From: Flavobacterium sp. NG2
Lineage (GTDB): Bacteria > Bacteroidota > Bacteroidia > Flavobacteriales > Flavobacteriaceae
Length of the DNA stretch: 64,000 nt
Direction: 5' to 3'
Assembly: GCF_034119845.1 (NCBI RefSeq)
Contig: NZ_CP139420.1
Span: forward strand, 2,854,001 to 2,918,000
The notes beneath the pieces are model-generated. The model saw only the letters and a list, made by a program, of their open reading frames with translations. It was not told the origin of the DNA and did not search any database. Position numbers and translations under genes: made by a program. Shown here in pieces: positions 44,284-52,572 of the stretch (position 1 is the stretch's first letter; every line of letters begins with the position of its first letter).

Positions 44284-45765
44284 ATGGGAAAGGAATTACC
44301 AAAAAATTGGGTAAATGTATCCTTGCAAGATGTTACTAAAAATGTAAAAGGGAAAAAGCCAAAAATTCAATCAGAAATTGAGTTTGAAGGTTCGATTCCT
44401 TACATGGATATTAAAGCACTTGAATATAGTGTAATAAGACAATTTGCGGATATTGAAAGTTCAAAATTATTTGAAGAAGGAGATGTGGCGATGGTTTGGG
44501 ATGGTGCAAGAAGCGGCTGGGTTTCAAAGACAAATTTTGGAGCTATTGGTTCAACTCTTGTTGCCTTTAAGCCAATTAAAATTAATTCTAATTACTTATT
44601 TTATTATTTATTAGATAAATATCCGTTCATTAATTCAAACGCAAGAGGTGTGGGGATTCCTCATGTTGACCCAACCGTATTATGGGATTTAAAATTCCCC
44701 CTCCCACCACTAGCCGAGCAAAACCGCATTGTAGATAAATTAGATCGTTTATTTGCCCAACTGGAAACTATAAAAACCAGTATGGAAAAAGTTCCTTTAT
44801 TGCTAAAGGATTTTCGTCAGCAAGTGCTTACGCAAGCGGTTACTGGTAAATTGACAGAGGAATGGAGGAAAGGGAAGGAGTTGGAAGCTTGGAAAAATAT
44901 ATTGTTAAATGATATTTGTAATTCAATTACAGATGGCGATCATCAAGCACCTCCACAAGTCAATGAGGGAGTTCCATTTTTAGTTATTTCAAATGTAAGT
45001 AAAGGTTATTTTGAATTTGAAAAAGTTTCAAGATTTGTACCACAAGAATATTATAATTCATTGAAAGAAACTAGAAAACCTCAAAAAGGAGATTTATTAT
45101 ATACTGTTACAGGATCTTATGGGATTCCTTTGCTTGTTGATTTTGATAAAGAATTTTGTTTTCAGAGACATATTGCAATTTTAAGACCTGATAACAATAA
45201 AATTTATTCAAACTTTTTAAAGATTTTGCTTAAGTCTGATTTAATATATACTCAGGCTCGAAATGTTGCAACTGGTACAGCCCAATTAACTGTGCCTTTA
45301 GGAGGAATTAAGAAGTTTGAAATCAAACTTCCAACTCTTAATGAACAACAAGAAATCGTAAATCGAGTAGAAAGTTTGTTTGGCAAAGCAGATACTATAG
45401 AAGAACAATACAAAAGCCTAAAAAATAAAATAGATACGTTACCACAAGCAATATTACATAAGGCATTTAAAGGGGAGTTAAGCGAGCAGCTGGATAGTGA
45501 TGACGATGCTAGGGAGTTGTTGCAATCCATCCAGTCATTGCGAGCGGAGCGCGGTACCCGAGCAAAGCGAATTGAGCCTTTGGCTAATCCCACTAAAAAA
45601 GGCAGGAAACAAGAGTCCAATAACAAAAAACTAGACAAAAAAAGTACCACCAAAGAGCACGAAGATATGATTGCTTCGTCCCTCGCAATGACTGCGAAGA
45701 ATTATCCTGAAGGGGATGGGGTTTTGGGGATGGTGGCGGAAGAGAAAATAGAATATAAGTCATGA
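44284..45765 (+). CDS. hsdS: Type I specificity subunit with repeat-derived tail
   Basis: A 493-residue HsdS that sets the two half-sites recognised by the complex. TRD1 is at about residues 1-135. The first conserved region is LPPLAEQNRIVDKLDRLFAQ with its long helix, TRD2 lies at about 200-350, and the second conserved region is LPTLNEQQEIVNRVESLFGK. The body ends near AFKGELSEQL (about residue 405). The remaining residues are basic and include SLRAERGTRAKRIE and IASSLAMT, which are in-frame translations of repeat copies R6 and R7. Its stop overlaps the next start by 4 bases (ATGA). Confidence 0.92.
   Translation: MGKELPKNWVNVSLQDVTKNVKGKKPKIQSEIEFEGSIPYMDIKALEYSVIRQFADIESSKLFEEGDVAMVWDGARSGWVSKTNFGAIGSTLVAFKPIKINSNYLFYYLLDKYPFINSNARGVGIPHVDPTVLWDLKFPLPPLAEQNRIVDKLDRLFAQLETIKTSMEKVPLLLKDFRQQVLTQAVTGKLTEEWRKGKELEAWKNILLNDICNSITDGDHQAPPQVNEGVPFLVISNVSKGYFEFEKVSRFVPQEYYNSLKETRKPQKGDLLYTVTGSYGIPLLVDFDKEFCFQRHIAILRPDNNKIYSNFLKILLKSDLIYTQARNVATGTAQLTVPLGGIKKFEIKLPTLNEQQEIVNRVESLFGKADTIEEQYKSLKNKIDTLPQAILHKAFKGELSEQLDSDDDARELLQSIQSLRAERGTRAKRIEPLANPTKKGRKQESNNKKLDKKSTTKEHEDMIASSLAMTAKNYPEGDGVLGMVAEEKIEYKS
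45534..45572 (+). repeat. Repeat copy R6, inside hsdS (variant)
   Basis: GTCATTGCGAGCGGAGCG...GAGCAAAGCGAATTG is a longer, diverged variant of the palindromic repeat, read in frame as SLRAERGTRAKRIE. Confidence 0.65.
45668..45692 (-). repeat. Repeat copy R7, inside hsdS
   Basis: TGATTGCTTCGTCCCTCGCAATGAC, reverse orientation, read in frame as IASSLAMT. Confidence 0.8.
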
Positions 45766-46094
45766 AAGTATATAACCGTTCAGCCATTACCATAAGCTAT
45801 AAAGCGCCTTTTGTTGATTGGAATAATCAATTGACACCTGATTTCCAAATGGATGCTGGAATGTTGGGCGAGTCCAAAACCTATCTAACCAAAGAAGATT
45901 TCGAGGATGCCAACCAGTTAATCAAAAAGTACTGTAAAACAATTTTTGAATTAGAGTTAGAAGGAATATGGACTGACGAAAACGATTGGCCTCAAAAAAG
46001 AGATTTCAAAACTTTTTGTGAATGGTTTCATTTTGAAGTGAGTGATTGGGTGGTGGATTTAGGTAATCAGCCTTTGATAGGGGATGATTTATGA
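45762..46094 (+). CDS. Small protein coupled to hsdS, unknown
   Basis: A 110-residue soluble acidic protein beginning MKVYNRSAITISYKAPFVDW. Conserved-looking segments include the Trp-rich LEGIWTDENDWP, then KTFCEWFHFEVSDWVVDLG. No catalytic motif was recognised. I recall similar short proteins in other bacteria without a known role. It overlaps hsdS by 4 bases (ATGA), so it is translationally coupled to the specificity subunit and is the last gene of the restriction operon. It is a candidate accessory factor. Confidence 0.65.
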   Translation: MKVYNRSAITISYKAPFVDWNNQLTPDFQMDAGMLGESKTYLTKEDFEDANQLIKKYCKTIFELELEGIWTDENDWPQKRDFKTFCEWFHFEVSDWVVDLGNQPLIGDDL

Positions 46095-46124
46095 CTAAAC
46101 CACTATTGACTGAAAGGCCATAGA

Positions 46125-46470
46125 TTTGGTTGTCAGACTAAAAATCTGTATATGAAAACGCTATAATTAGCCACAGATTTAAAGAAAGTGGTCGGACTTT
46201 GACAAAGAGTTGCTAACTTGGAAAAAGACCACAAATTACACAAATTAGCACAAATTCAAAAATGTATTAAATTGAATTACACAAATTTCTAATTAATATC
46301 AAAATTATTATCTGCAAAAATCTGCCAAATCTGCGTGCTTATTTTTTGCACGCATATTTACACAGATTTTTTTTAATAGAAATATTTGATAAACACACAT
46401 TTAGACAAAGAGTTAGATAGAATTAAAAAGATTAGCACAGATTATCCTTTGAATCTTTATAATCTGTGGC
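46125..46470. repeat. Cluster of CACAGATT-family repeats after the restriction operon
   Basis: Contains CCACAGATTTA, repeated CACAAATTA/CACAAATTC, CACAGATTTTTT, and a clear inverted pair, CACAGATTAT (46436-46445) with ATAATCTGTG (46459-46468). A 69-codon frame over the right part starts at TTG and runs into E4, and is not counted as a gene. Confidence 0.55.
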
Positions 46471-46565
46471 TAAAATTTTTAGAGGCTAAAGCGAAATGTA
46501 CTAAAGTGCATAGTTTAACTATTTTTGGGGCCAATAAAAAGCTATTGAATAAGGAATCTTTTTCC

Positions 46566-46710
46566 CTGTCAAGGATAGTAACGAAAAGCCCGTAAAGGAA
46601 GAAGGCGAATAAAACAAACCCCAAAAGAGCGACTGCAAGAAGCTCCTTTTGGGGTTTTAGTTTTATAGCCTGATGCCTGCGGACTTGTAGTGGATAGCCT
46701 GCCTGGACAG
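46566..46710 (-). repeat. Structured dispersed element, copy E4
   Basis: 145 bases, the same length and orientation as E3 and nearly identical to it. On the minus strand the apical hairpin is CCCCAAAA, bulged G, GAGC, loop TTCTTGCAGTC, GCTC, TTTTGGGG. It lies just downstream of the restriction island and 60 bases before the mnmE stop. Confidence 0.82.
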
Positions 46711-46770
46711 CCTTATTTATTTTGATTAAAAGATTAACTGAATACTAAAACTGTAGACTGAATACTATCT

Positions 46771-48171
46771 TTACTTCCCGATACAAAAATTAGCAAAAAT
46801 ATTCCCAAGCAATTCATCATTTGTAACCTGACCCGTTATCATCCCAAAATGGTACAACGCTTCCTTAATATCAATCGCCATCAGGTCGCTGGAAAGTCCT
46901 GTTTCCAGTCCGTATTTTACTTTTGATATTTCGTCCAGTGCTTTAAGTAAAGAGTCGTAATGCCTTGTATTGGTTACGATTGTTTCATTATTACGTAAAG
47001 CACCTGTGTTTACAAAAGAGAGTAGGGTGTTTTTTAATTCCTCAATACCTGTTTTTTCTTTAGCACTCAGAAAAATTTGTTTCAAGTTTAAAGTTTCAAG
47101 TTGTTGATGAACTGCTTGAAGTTCCACTTTGCTTAATCGATCAATTTTATTGGCTACAACTAAGATTTGTTTTAAAGGATATTTGTTTTTGATTTTTTCT
47201 ATCTCAACGATAAATTCTGAACTTGAAGCCTGAAACTTTAAACTATCCATTAGGTAAATAACCAACTGTGCTTGTTCAATTTTCTCAAATGTTTTTTTGA
47301 TTCCAATACTTTCCACGACGTCTTTGGTTTCGCGAATTCCAGCCGTATCAATAAAACGGAAACCGATTCCGTTAATAACTAATTCGTCCTCGATAGTATC
47401 ACGAGTCGTTCCTGCTATGTCCGAAACAATGGCGCGTTCCTCGTTCAACAAAGCGTTTAAGAGCGTTGATTTCCCTACGTTAGGTTCACCAACAATCGCT
47501 ACAGGAATTCCGTTTTTGATAACGTTTCCTACGGCAAAAGAGTCGATGAGTCTTTTAAGGACAAACTCAATTCGGTTCAAGAGTTCATGAAACTGTGTTC
47601 TGTCAGCAAATTCAACATCTTCCTCTGCAAAGTCCAATTCGAGTTCGATAAGCGAAGCAAAGTTTAACAGTTCTTCACGCAGTTTGGCAATTTCGTTCGA
47701 GAAACCCCCACGCATTTGCTGCATGGCAATTTGATGACTGGCTTCGTTGTCTGACGAAATCAAATCGGCGACAGCTTCGGCTTGCGATAAATCAAGTTTG
47801 CCGTTTAGGAAGGCACGTAATGTAAATTCTCCCGCATCGGCCATTCGACAGCCTTTTCGCAACAATAACTGGATAATTTGTTGTTGGATATAGGTAGAAC
47901 CATGACACGAAATTTCAATCGTATTTTCACCTGTATAGGAATTTGGTCCTTTAAAAACAGAAATTAGTACCTCGTCGAGTACTTTGGCACCATCAACAAT
48001 ATGGCCTAGGTGTAAGGTGTGTGATTTTTGTTTTAGTAAATCTTTCTCTTTAATAGATTTAAAAACCGAATTTCCAATGGTTATGGCTTCTTGTCCTGAA
48101 ATTCGGATTATTGCAATCGCTCCAGCTCCCGATGGGGTGGCTAGTGCTACTATAGCGTCGTTGTTTAGCAT
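46771..48171 (-). CDS. mnmE: tRNA modification GTPase MnmE
   Basis: From the ATG at 48171 (MLNNDAIVALATP) this is a 466-residue GTPase that, with MnmG, makes the 5-carboxymethylaminomethyl group on the wobble uridine of tRNAs. The N-terminal tetrahydrofolate-binding part (residues 1-120) is followed by the G domain with GEPNVGKST, DIAGTTRDT, DTAGIRE and NKID. The C-terminus ends with the catalytic FCIGK. A TTG at 48192 would lengthen it. Two short coding stretches (near 47080 and 47222) are built from the same heptads seen before holA. Confidence 0.95.
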   Translation of the reverse strand: MLNNDAIVALATPSGAGAIAIIRISGQEAITIGNSVFKSIKEKDLLKQKSHTLHLGHIVDGAKVLDEVLISVFKGPNSYTGENTIEISCHGSTYIQQQIIQLLLRKGCRMADAGEFTLRAFLNGKLDLSQAEAVADLISSDNEASHQIAMQQMRGGFSNEIAKLREELLNFASLIELELDFAEEDVEFADRTQFHELLNRIEFVLKRLIDSFAVGNVIKNGIPVAIVGEPNVGKSTLLNALLNEERAIVSDIAGTTRDTIEDELVINGIGFRFIDTAGIRETKDVVESIGIKKTFEKIEQAQLVIYLMDSLKFQASSSEFIVEIEKIKNKYPLKQILVVANKIDRLSKVELQAVHQQLETLNLKQIFLSAKEKTGIEELKNTLLSFVNTGALRNNETIVTNTRHYDSLLKALDEISKVKYGLETGLSSDLMAIDIKEALYHFGMITGQVTNDELLGNIFANFCIGK

Positions 48172-48335
48172 TTTCTTTTGTATTGACTGCAAAGGTAATA
48201 AAACTGTAGCAGTATTTAGTTTTTGTATATAAAGACACGAATTAGAGTATATAATTCACAAATAACTGGGAATTAATATGTTAAAATTGTATCTTTATAA
48301 GATGAGTTTATGTTCAATTATTAAAAGTGTTTAAA

Positions 48336-49166
48336 ATGAAACGTATACTATTTCCCACTGATTTTTCTGAAGTAGCCACTAATGCTTTTGTACATGCATT
48401 AGAATTTGCAAAAGTAGTCGAAGGCGAACTAATTCTTCTGCATTCGTATGACTTACCTCCAATGGACGATCAATTTTTTCCAGAGAATTTCACCGAGGTT
48501 TATGATACGGTCGAATTAGCGCATTTTGATTTGTTTAAAGAGGAACTTCCTAAACTTCGTGAAATCATCGAAGAACATCATTTTGAACACATTAAAATGA
48601 CGCATCGCTTGATGGAAGGGAATTTGGTAGCTAATATCAAAAAATGCATTGATGAAGAAGCGATAGATTATTTGGTCATGGGAACTTCGGGAGCCACAGA
48701 CTGGGAAACCCTTTTTTCGGGTACCAATTCGGGTTCTGTGATTTTGGGAATTAATGTACCTATGTTGTGTGTGCCTTTTGGTGTGGAACACCGAAAAATT
48801 AAAACGATTGGTTTTGTTACTCATTACAGACCTAAAGACAAACTAGCTTTGAAAAAGGCTTTAGAATTAGCAAAAATCATTGATGCCAAAGTAAAATGTC
48901 TTTATATAAAAAACCGAACCTCACAAATAGATATTGAAACCATAAAAGAATGGGAGTTAGCTTTTAAAGACGAACCAGTGGAATATTTTATGTTTCAAAG
49001 TGACGAAATAAAACAAGTGACTTTGGGTTTTGTTGAAAAGGAAAAAATCGATGTTTTATCAATACTTACCTATAAAAGCGGTTTTTTTGAAGGGATGTTT
49101 GTGGCCAATTATGCCGAAAAAACAACCGAAGATATCAAAATTCCAGTTTTAGTGATTCATGCCTAA
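48336..49166 (+). CDS. Tandem universal stress protein (UspA-like), first paralogue
   Basis: From the ATG at 48336 this is a 276-residue cytoplasmic protein with two Usp domains. The first (residues about 1-140) begins MKRILFPTDFSE and ends GTNSGSVILGINVPMLCVP, a likely ATP-binding G-x-x-S loop region. The second (about 145-276) is more diverged (KTIGFVTHYRPKDKLALK). Two-domain Usp proteins are common in Flavobacteriia. A close paralogue follows after 81 bases. No specific role can be assigned beyond stress. Confidence 0.88.
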   Translation: MKRILFPTDFSEVATNAFVHALEFAKVVEGELILLHSYDLPPMDDQFFPENFTEVYDTVELAHFDLFKEELPKLREIIEEHHFEHIKMTHRLMEGNLVANIKKCIDEEAIDYLVMGTSGATDWETLFSGTNSGSVILGINVPMLCVPFGVEHRKIKTIGFVTHYRPKDKLALKKALELAKIIDAKVKCLYIKNRTSQIDIETIKEWELAFKDEPVEYFMFQSDEIKQVTLGFVEKEKIDVLSILTYKSGFFEGMFVANYAEKTTEDIKIPVLVIHA

Positions 49167-49247
49167 CGACGTTTAAAATTTAAAATTAACACCAAGAACT
49201 CTTTTTATTCTTATTTTTAAATTAAATTTCACTTAAAAAATTTCACT

Positions 49248-50081
49248 ATGAAACGTATATTATTTCCAACCGATTTTTCAGAAGTTGCCAATAATGCCTT
49301 TGTGCACGCTTTAGAGTTAGCTAAAACACTGGACGGAGAGTTGATTGTGTTGCATAGTTTTGAGTTGCCTGTAGTAGACAATCAGTTTTTTCCAGAAAAT
49401 TATATGGTCATTTATGAATCTTTAGAATTAGCACAATTTGATATGTTCAAAGATGAGATTCCTAAACTACGCACCATAGCCGAAGAACGAAATCTAGACA
49501 AGATAAAAATGACGCACCGCTTAATGGATGGTGACCTCACTTTCAATATTAAAAAAGCTATTAAAGAAGATAAAATTGACTTCCTAGTTATGGGAACCTC
49601 TGGAGCGGCCGGCTGGGAAGCATTTTTTTTGGGGTCTAATTCTGGTAATGTTATCACTGATATCGACATTCCGATGTTATGCATTCCTCATGATGCCAAC
49701 TTTAAAACGATTAAAAACATTGGTTTTACCACGCGATTTAGGCCTAAAGATAAAAATGCCTTAAAGAGAGTTATTAAAATTGCCCGTAAAACAAAAGCAG
49801 CCATAAAATGTTTGTATGTAAAAACAAACGAATCAGATGTTTCCAATGAAACGGTCAAAGAATGGGAAAAAGAATTCGAAGAAGAACCAATTACATTCTC
49901 AGTGATTCATTGTAATGAAGTCAAAGAAACGATTCTGGACTTCATACTCCAAAAAGACATTGATATTGTCACTATGCTAACGTATAAAAGAGGTTTTTTT
50001 GACAGTTTGTTCCATCCTAGCTTCACCAAAAAAGCAGCCAATGAATTCTCCATTCCAGTGCTCGCAATTCCTATTGAATAA
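49248..50081 (+). CDS. Tandem universal stress protein (UspA-like), second paralogue
   Basis: A 277-residue two-domain Usp, clearly a duplicate of the gene before it (MKRILFPTDFSEVANNAFVH against MKRILFPTDFSEVATNAFVH). The first domain ends GSNSGNVITDIDIPMLCIP; the second begins KTIKNIGFTTRFRPKD. Its likely partner is the first paralogue, transcribed together or in parallel. The structured element E2 follows. Confidence 0.88.
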   Translation: MKRILFPTDFSEVANNAFVHALELAKTLDGELIVLHSFELPVVDNQFFPENYMVIYESLELAQFDMFKDEIPKLRTIAEERNLDKIKMTHRLMDGDLTFNIKKAIKEDKIDFLVMGTSGAAGWEAFFLGSNSGNVITDIDIPMLCIPHDANFKTIKNIGFTTRFRPKDKNALKRVIKIARKTKAAIKCLYVKTNESDVSNETVKEWEKEFEEEPITFSVIHCNEVKETILDFILQKDIDIVTMLTYKRGFFDSLFHPSFTKKAANEFSIPVLAIPIE

Positions 50082-50096
50082 TTTTTGGCGCCTTTT

Positions 50097-50226
50097 CCAG
50101 CGCTACACTATAGCCCTCAATTTGTTCGCTTTTTTTACTAAGCCACTAGAGGAGCTTCCTCTGGTCGCTCTCTAGCGTCAGTAAAAAAATAGCGCACAAA
50201 TCCTCGGGGCTGCCGTTTCGCTCTGG
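50097..50226 (+). repeat. Structured dispersed element, copy E2
   Basis: The same architecture as E1. AGCCC (50112-50116) pairs with GGGCT (50207-50211), and ATTTGT with ACAAAT (50120-50125 with 50196-50201). A long T/A stem follows. The apical part is CTAGA, bulged G, GAGC, loop TTCCTCTGGTC, GCTC, TCTAG (50146-50175). It fills most of the 313-base gap after the stress proteins; the remainder to 50394 shows nothing. Confidence 0.82.
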
Positions 50227-50394
50227 GGCGAAAACGACCTATTTTATAATGATGTTTTCTGTTAAGAAGTGCGACTGTGTTTAACTGTATTTATAAAAAT
50301 AGGGCAAGATTTTATAAAATGGCATCAAAGATTATTTTATAAAAAGAACAACACTATTTTCTAGTTGAATCAACTAAATGTAGCAAACTCAAGA

Positions 50395-50631
50395 CTACAG
50401 TTTATTATGAGTTCCGTCACAAAACGGTGCATTAGCTGAGTGTTTACATCCACACCAAGCTACCGTTTTTTCTTCTGTAACCGTTTCAATAATTGGTTTG
50501 AAATCGGTGTTTTTATGAGAACCGTCACAATAGGGTTGGTTTTTACTTTGACCGCAGGCGCACCAAGCATAGGTTCCAGCTGTGACTTTAATAACGTAAG
50601 GGGCTTTTTGTGGTATATTTGGCTTTTTCAT
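50395..50631 (-). CDS. CDGSH iron-sulfur protein, two-cluster type
   Basis: A 78-residue protein with two CDGSH-type motifs, CACGQSKNQPYCDGSH and CGCKHSANAPFCDGTH, each holding a 2Fe-2S cluster with 3 Cys and 1 His. Two-motif CDGSH proteins occur in bacteria and are thought to act in redox or cluster transfer. No membrane segment, so cytoplasmic. It lies 17 bases after the MsrBA gene on the same strand and probably shares its transcript, in keeping with a redox-repair operon. Confidence 0.9.
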   Translation of the reverse strand: MKKPNIPQKAPYVIKVTAGTYAWCACGQSKNQPYCDGSHKNTDFKPIIETVTEEKTVAWCGCKHSANAPFCDGTHNKL

Positions 50632-50648
50632 GATATAATGGTTTAGAG

Positions 50649-51623
50649 TTAGTTGTTAAGTTTTTCTTTATATAAGACTTTAAACTGCGCTAATTTTGGG
50701 TCGATTACTGTTTGACAATAACTAGCTTCTGGGTTACGACTGTAATAATTTTGATGCCGCTCTTCGGCTTTATAAAAATACTCAAAAGGCATTAGTTCTG
50801 TAATAATTGGGGAGCTATAATTATTTTGCAGTTCGTTAATTATTTCTGTAATTTTTTCTTTTTCATATTCATTTCGATAAAAAATAATACTTCGATATTG
50901 TGTGCCGTTTTGTTTTCCTTTTTTAATGATTTTAGTTGGGTTGTGTGTTGTTAGGTGGATTCTAATTAAATCTGAAAAATTAATTTTGGCAACTAAATAA
51001 GTAATCTCAATTACTTCAGCATGTCCCGTCAAACCGCTGGATACTTCGCGATAGGTTGGATTTGTGATTTTGCCACCACTATATCCACTTTCTACTTGTA
51101 AAACTCCCTTTAATTGTTGAAAAATAGCTTCGGTACACCAAAAACAACCACCACCCATAGTCAGTTTTCGTTCTTCGATAACCATTTTTTGCAATGAATA
51201 AGAATTGATATCGAATCGTAAACCACTTAGCGTTGCGTCATCTTGAAATACATATCCTAAAGGCGTATTGCAGTTAGTACAAAATGCTTCTATATGATAT
51301 TGAACATCTGAGTTTACTTTGTAATACCCTATTGTATTATCTTTTATTGGTTGGGTAAAACTATAGGTATTTGAAATGTTTTTTAGCTCTTGATCCTCAT
51401 CAAATAACGGGACTTTACAACCAATACAAATATATTTTACAGATTGAAATGGAGAACAAATATCAGAATGCTGTGCAGTTTGTATTTCTTTTTTAGAGCC
51501 AACTTTAAATTGTTCTTCTGCTAATCGTTGTTTCCTCTCTGCGTCATTTTTTTCGATTTCATAATCAGGAATTGGTTTGTTATTGCTTGTTAATTTGATG
51601 ATATCAAGCCATTTGAGCATCAT
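50649..51623 (-). CDS. msrA: MsrBA-type fusion with active MsrA and degenerate MsrB
   Basis: A 324-residue fusion in the order MsrB-like then MsrA. Residues about 30-145 fit MsrB by their zinc pairs CIGC (residues 66-69) and CTNC (115-118) and by LSGLRFDINSYSL. In active MsrB this last segment carries the catalytic Cys (RYCINS); here it is Asp138, so the R-sulfoxide activity is probably lost. Residues about 150-310 are MsrA with the nucleophile Cys160 in GGGCFWC and GHAEVIEI. The HDPT motif reads HNPT. It is followed by a CDGSH gene and preceded by a thioredoxin-like gene in one probable unit. Confidence 0.85.
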   Translation of the reverse strand: MMLKWLDIIKLTSNNKPIPDYEIEKNDAERKQRLAEEQFKVGSKKEIQTAQHSDICSPFQSVKYICIGCKVPLFDEDQELKNISNTYSFTQPIKDNTIGYYKVNSDVQYHIEAFCTNCNTPLGYVFQDDATLSGLRFDINSYSLQKMVIEERKLTMGGGCFWCTEAIFQQLKGVLQVESGYSGGKITNPTYREVSSGLTGHAEVIEITYLVAKINFSDLIRIHLTTHNPTKIIKKGKQNGTQYRSIIFYRNEYEKEKITEIINELQNNYSSPIITELMPFEYFYKAEERHQNYYSRNPEASYCQTVIDPKLAQFKVLYKEKLNN

Positions 51624-51629
51624 TTGAAT

Positions 51630-52127
51630 TTAGTTAAGGGTTTCTAAAATAGCAATAGCTTTTTTTGTGTTTATATGGAAGTCATTAAAAATAACAATTC
51701 CGTCTTGATTAATGACTATAAACCAAGGCGTTCCGCCTGTACGGTATTGATGCATGATTTTTGAAACGCCCTGAGTTGTTGTGTCACCATTGTCTTGGCC
51801 AAAAGGAATTTTTAATTGGTACTTTTTCTGGTTTTCGACTAATTTGTCAAATGTATTTACAGAATGTCCTTCGAATACGGTTTGTATAGCCAGAAAAACA
51901 ATTTCTTCGTTTCTTCCTAATGCATCAGTCATTCTTTGAAGTGCGGGAAAACCAATAGAGTGACAGCCTTGACACCAATCTTGAAAACAAAATAATACAA
52001 CAACCTTTCCTTTGTAGTTTTCAATCTGGACACTATTATCAAACTGTCCTTCTTCATTAATCCAGTCCTTTATTTCGCATTTGGGAGCAAATTGCCCCAA
52101 GATTCCATATGTATCATTTTGGTTCAT
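51630..52127 (-). CDS. Thioredoxin-like (TlpA/AhpC-TSA) protein
   Basis: A 165-residue protein with a thioredoxin fold. The active site is WCQGC, with both cysteines, and the cis-proline segment is TGGTPWFIV. There is no signal peptide, so it should work in the cytoplasm. It lies 6 bases upstream of the MsrBA gene and is likely its reductant or partner in repair of oxidised proteins. Substrate inferred from context only. Confidence 0.85.
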   Translation of the reverse strand: MNQNDTYGILGQFAPKCEIKDWINEEGQFDNSVQIENYKGKVVVLFCFQDWCQGCHSIGFPALQRMTDALGRNEEIVFLAIQTVFEGHSVNTFDKLVENQKKYQLKIPFGQDNGDTTTQGVSKIMHQYRTGGTPWFIVINQDGIVIFNDFHINTKKAIAILETLN

Positions 52128-52148
52128 TTATTTCAATGCGGAAATAAG

Positions 52149-52451
52149 TTAAGATTTATTTCTTCCTTTAATACTAAGTTGAATCAGGACTTCGGTAGCT
52201 TCGTTAACCGAATTGGCTGCAAATCCAGCCACATAAACGCCTTTTTTTCCTGAAGTTGATTTAATTCCGTAAACAACCGCTTCGTCATCGGGATTGCTAT
52301 CTCCTTCATAACGATATACATGTACAATTTCATATTTACTAGGGTTTTTGACGATATCTTCTTCATGTAAATTGAAATCATATGTAAAACCTTTTTCATT
52401 CAATTGGTCTAAAGCCTTGGCTACGGAAGTGTAGTGGTACATTTTGGTCAT
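52149..52451 (-). CDS. Small conserved protein, unknown (sometimes labelled PRPP synthetase)
   Basis: A 100-residue soluble protein beginning [22 protein letters not shown]. Members of this small family have been labelled phosphoribosylpyrophosphate synthetase in Flavobacteriia (recalled), but no PRPP-binding motif is visible, and the true function is unknown. The start may be the second Met (52442). It is the first gene of the redox group, 21 bases before the thioredoxin-like gene. Confidence 0.7.
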   Translation of the reverse strand: MTKMYHYTSVAKALDQLNEKGFTYDFNLHEEDIVKNPSKYEIVHVYRYEGDSNPDDEAVVYGIKSTSGKKGVYVAGFAANSVNEATEVLIQLSIKGRNKS

Positions 52452-52561
52452 GATGGTTGGTTTTTAAGTTCAGACTTAAAGATAACTATTTTAAAATTAA
52501 TTATTTGCAAATGACCTGTTAAAGTGTGGTTTTAAAAATAGTATTTACGTTCTAAAAAATG

Positions 52562-52569
52562 TAATTTTG
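52562..52569 (+). promoter_or_regulatory. -7 box of the rnpB promoter
   Basis: TAATTTTG fits TAnnTTTG and lies immediately before the RNA start region near 52573. Confidence 0.55.
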
Positions 52570-52572
52570 CAC

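Noticed and set aside
42204..45692. The repeated palindromes as a CRISPR array
   Set aside because: Copies are irregularly spaced, in both orientations and partly inside genes; no cas gene is near.
45593..45793. A minus-strand frame with SLRGTKQS opposite hsdS
   Set aside because: It is the antisense reading of repeat copy R7 and the basic hsdS tail.
46386..46595. A 69-codon frame after the restriction operon
   Set aside because: It starts at TTG, crosses a CACAGATT palindrome and ends inside the structured element E4.
52149..52451. PRPP synthetase function of the 100-residue protein
   Set aside because: It is far too short and has no PRPP-binding motif; the label is probably a propagated error.
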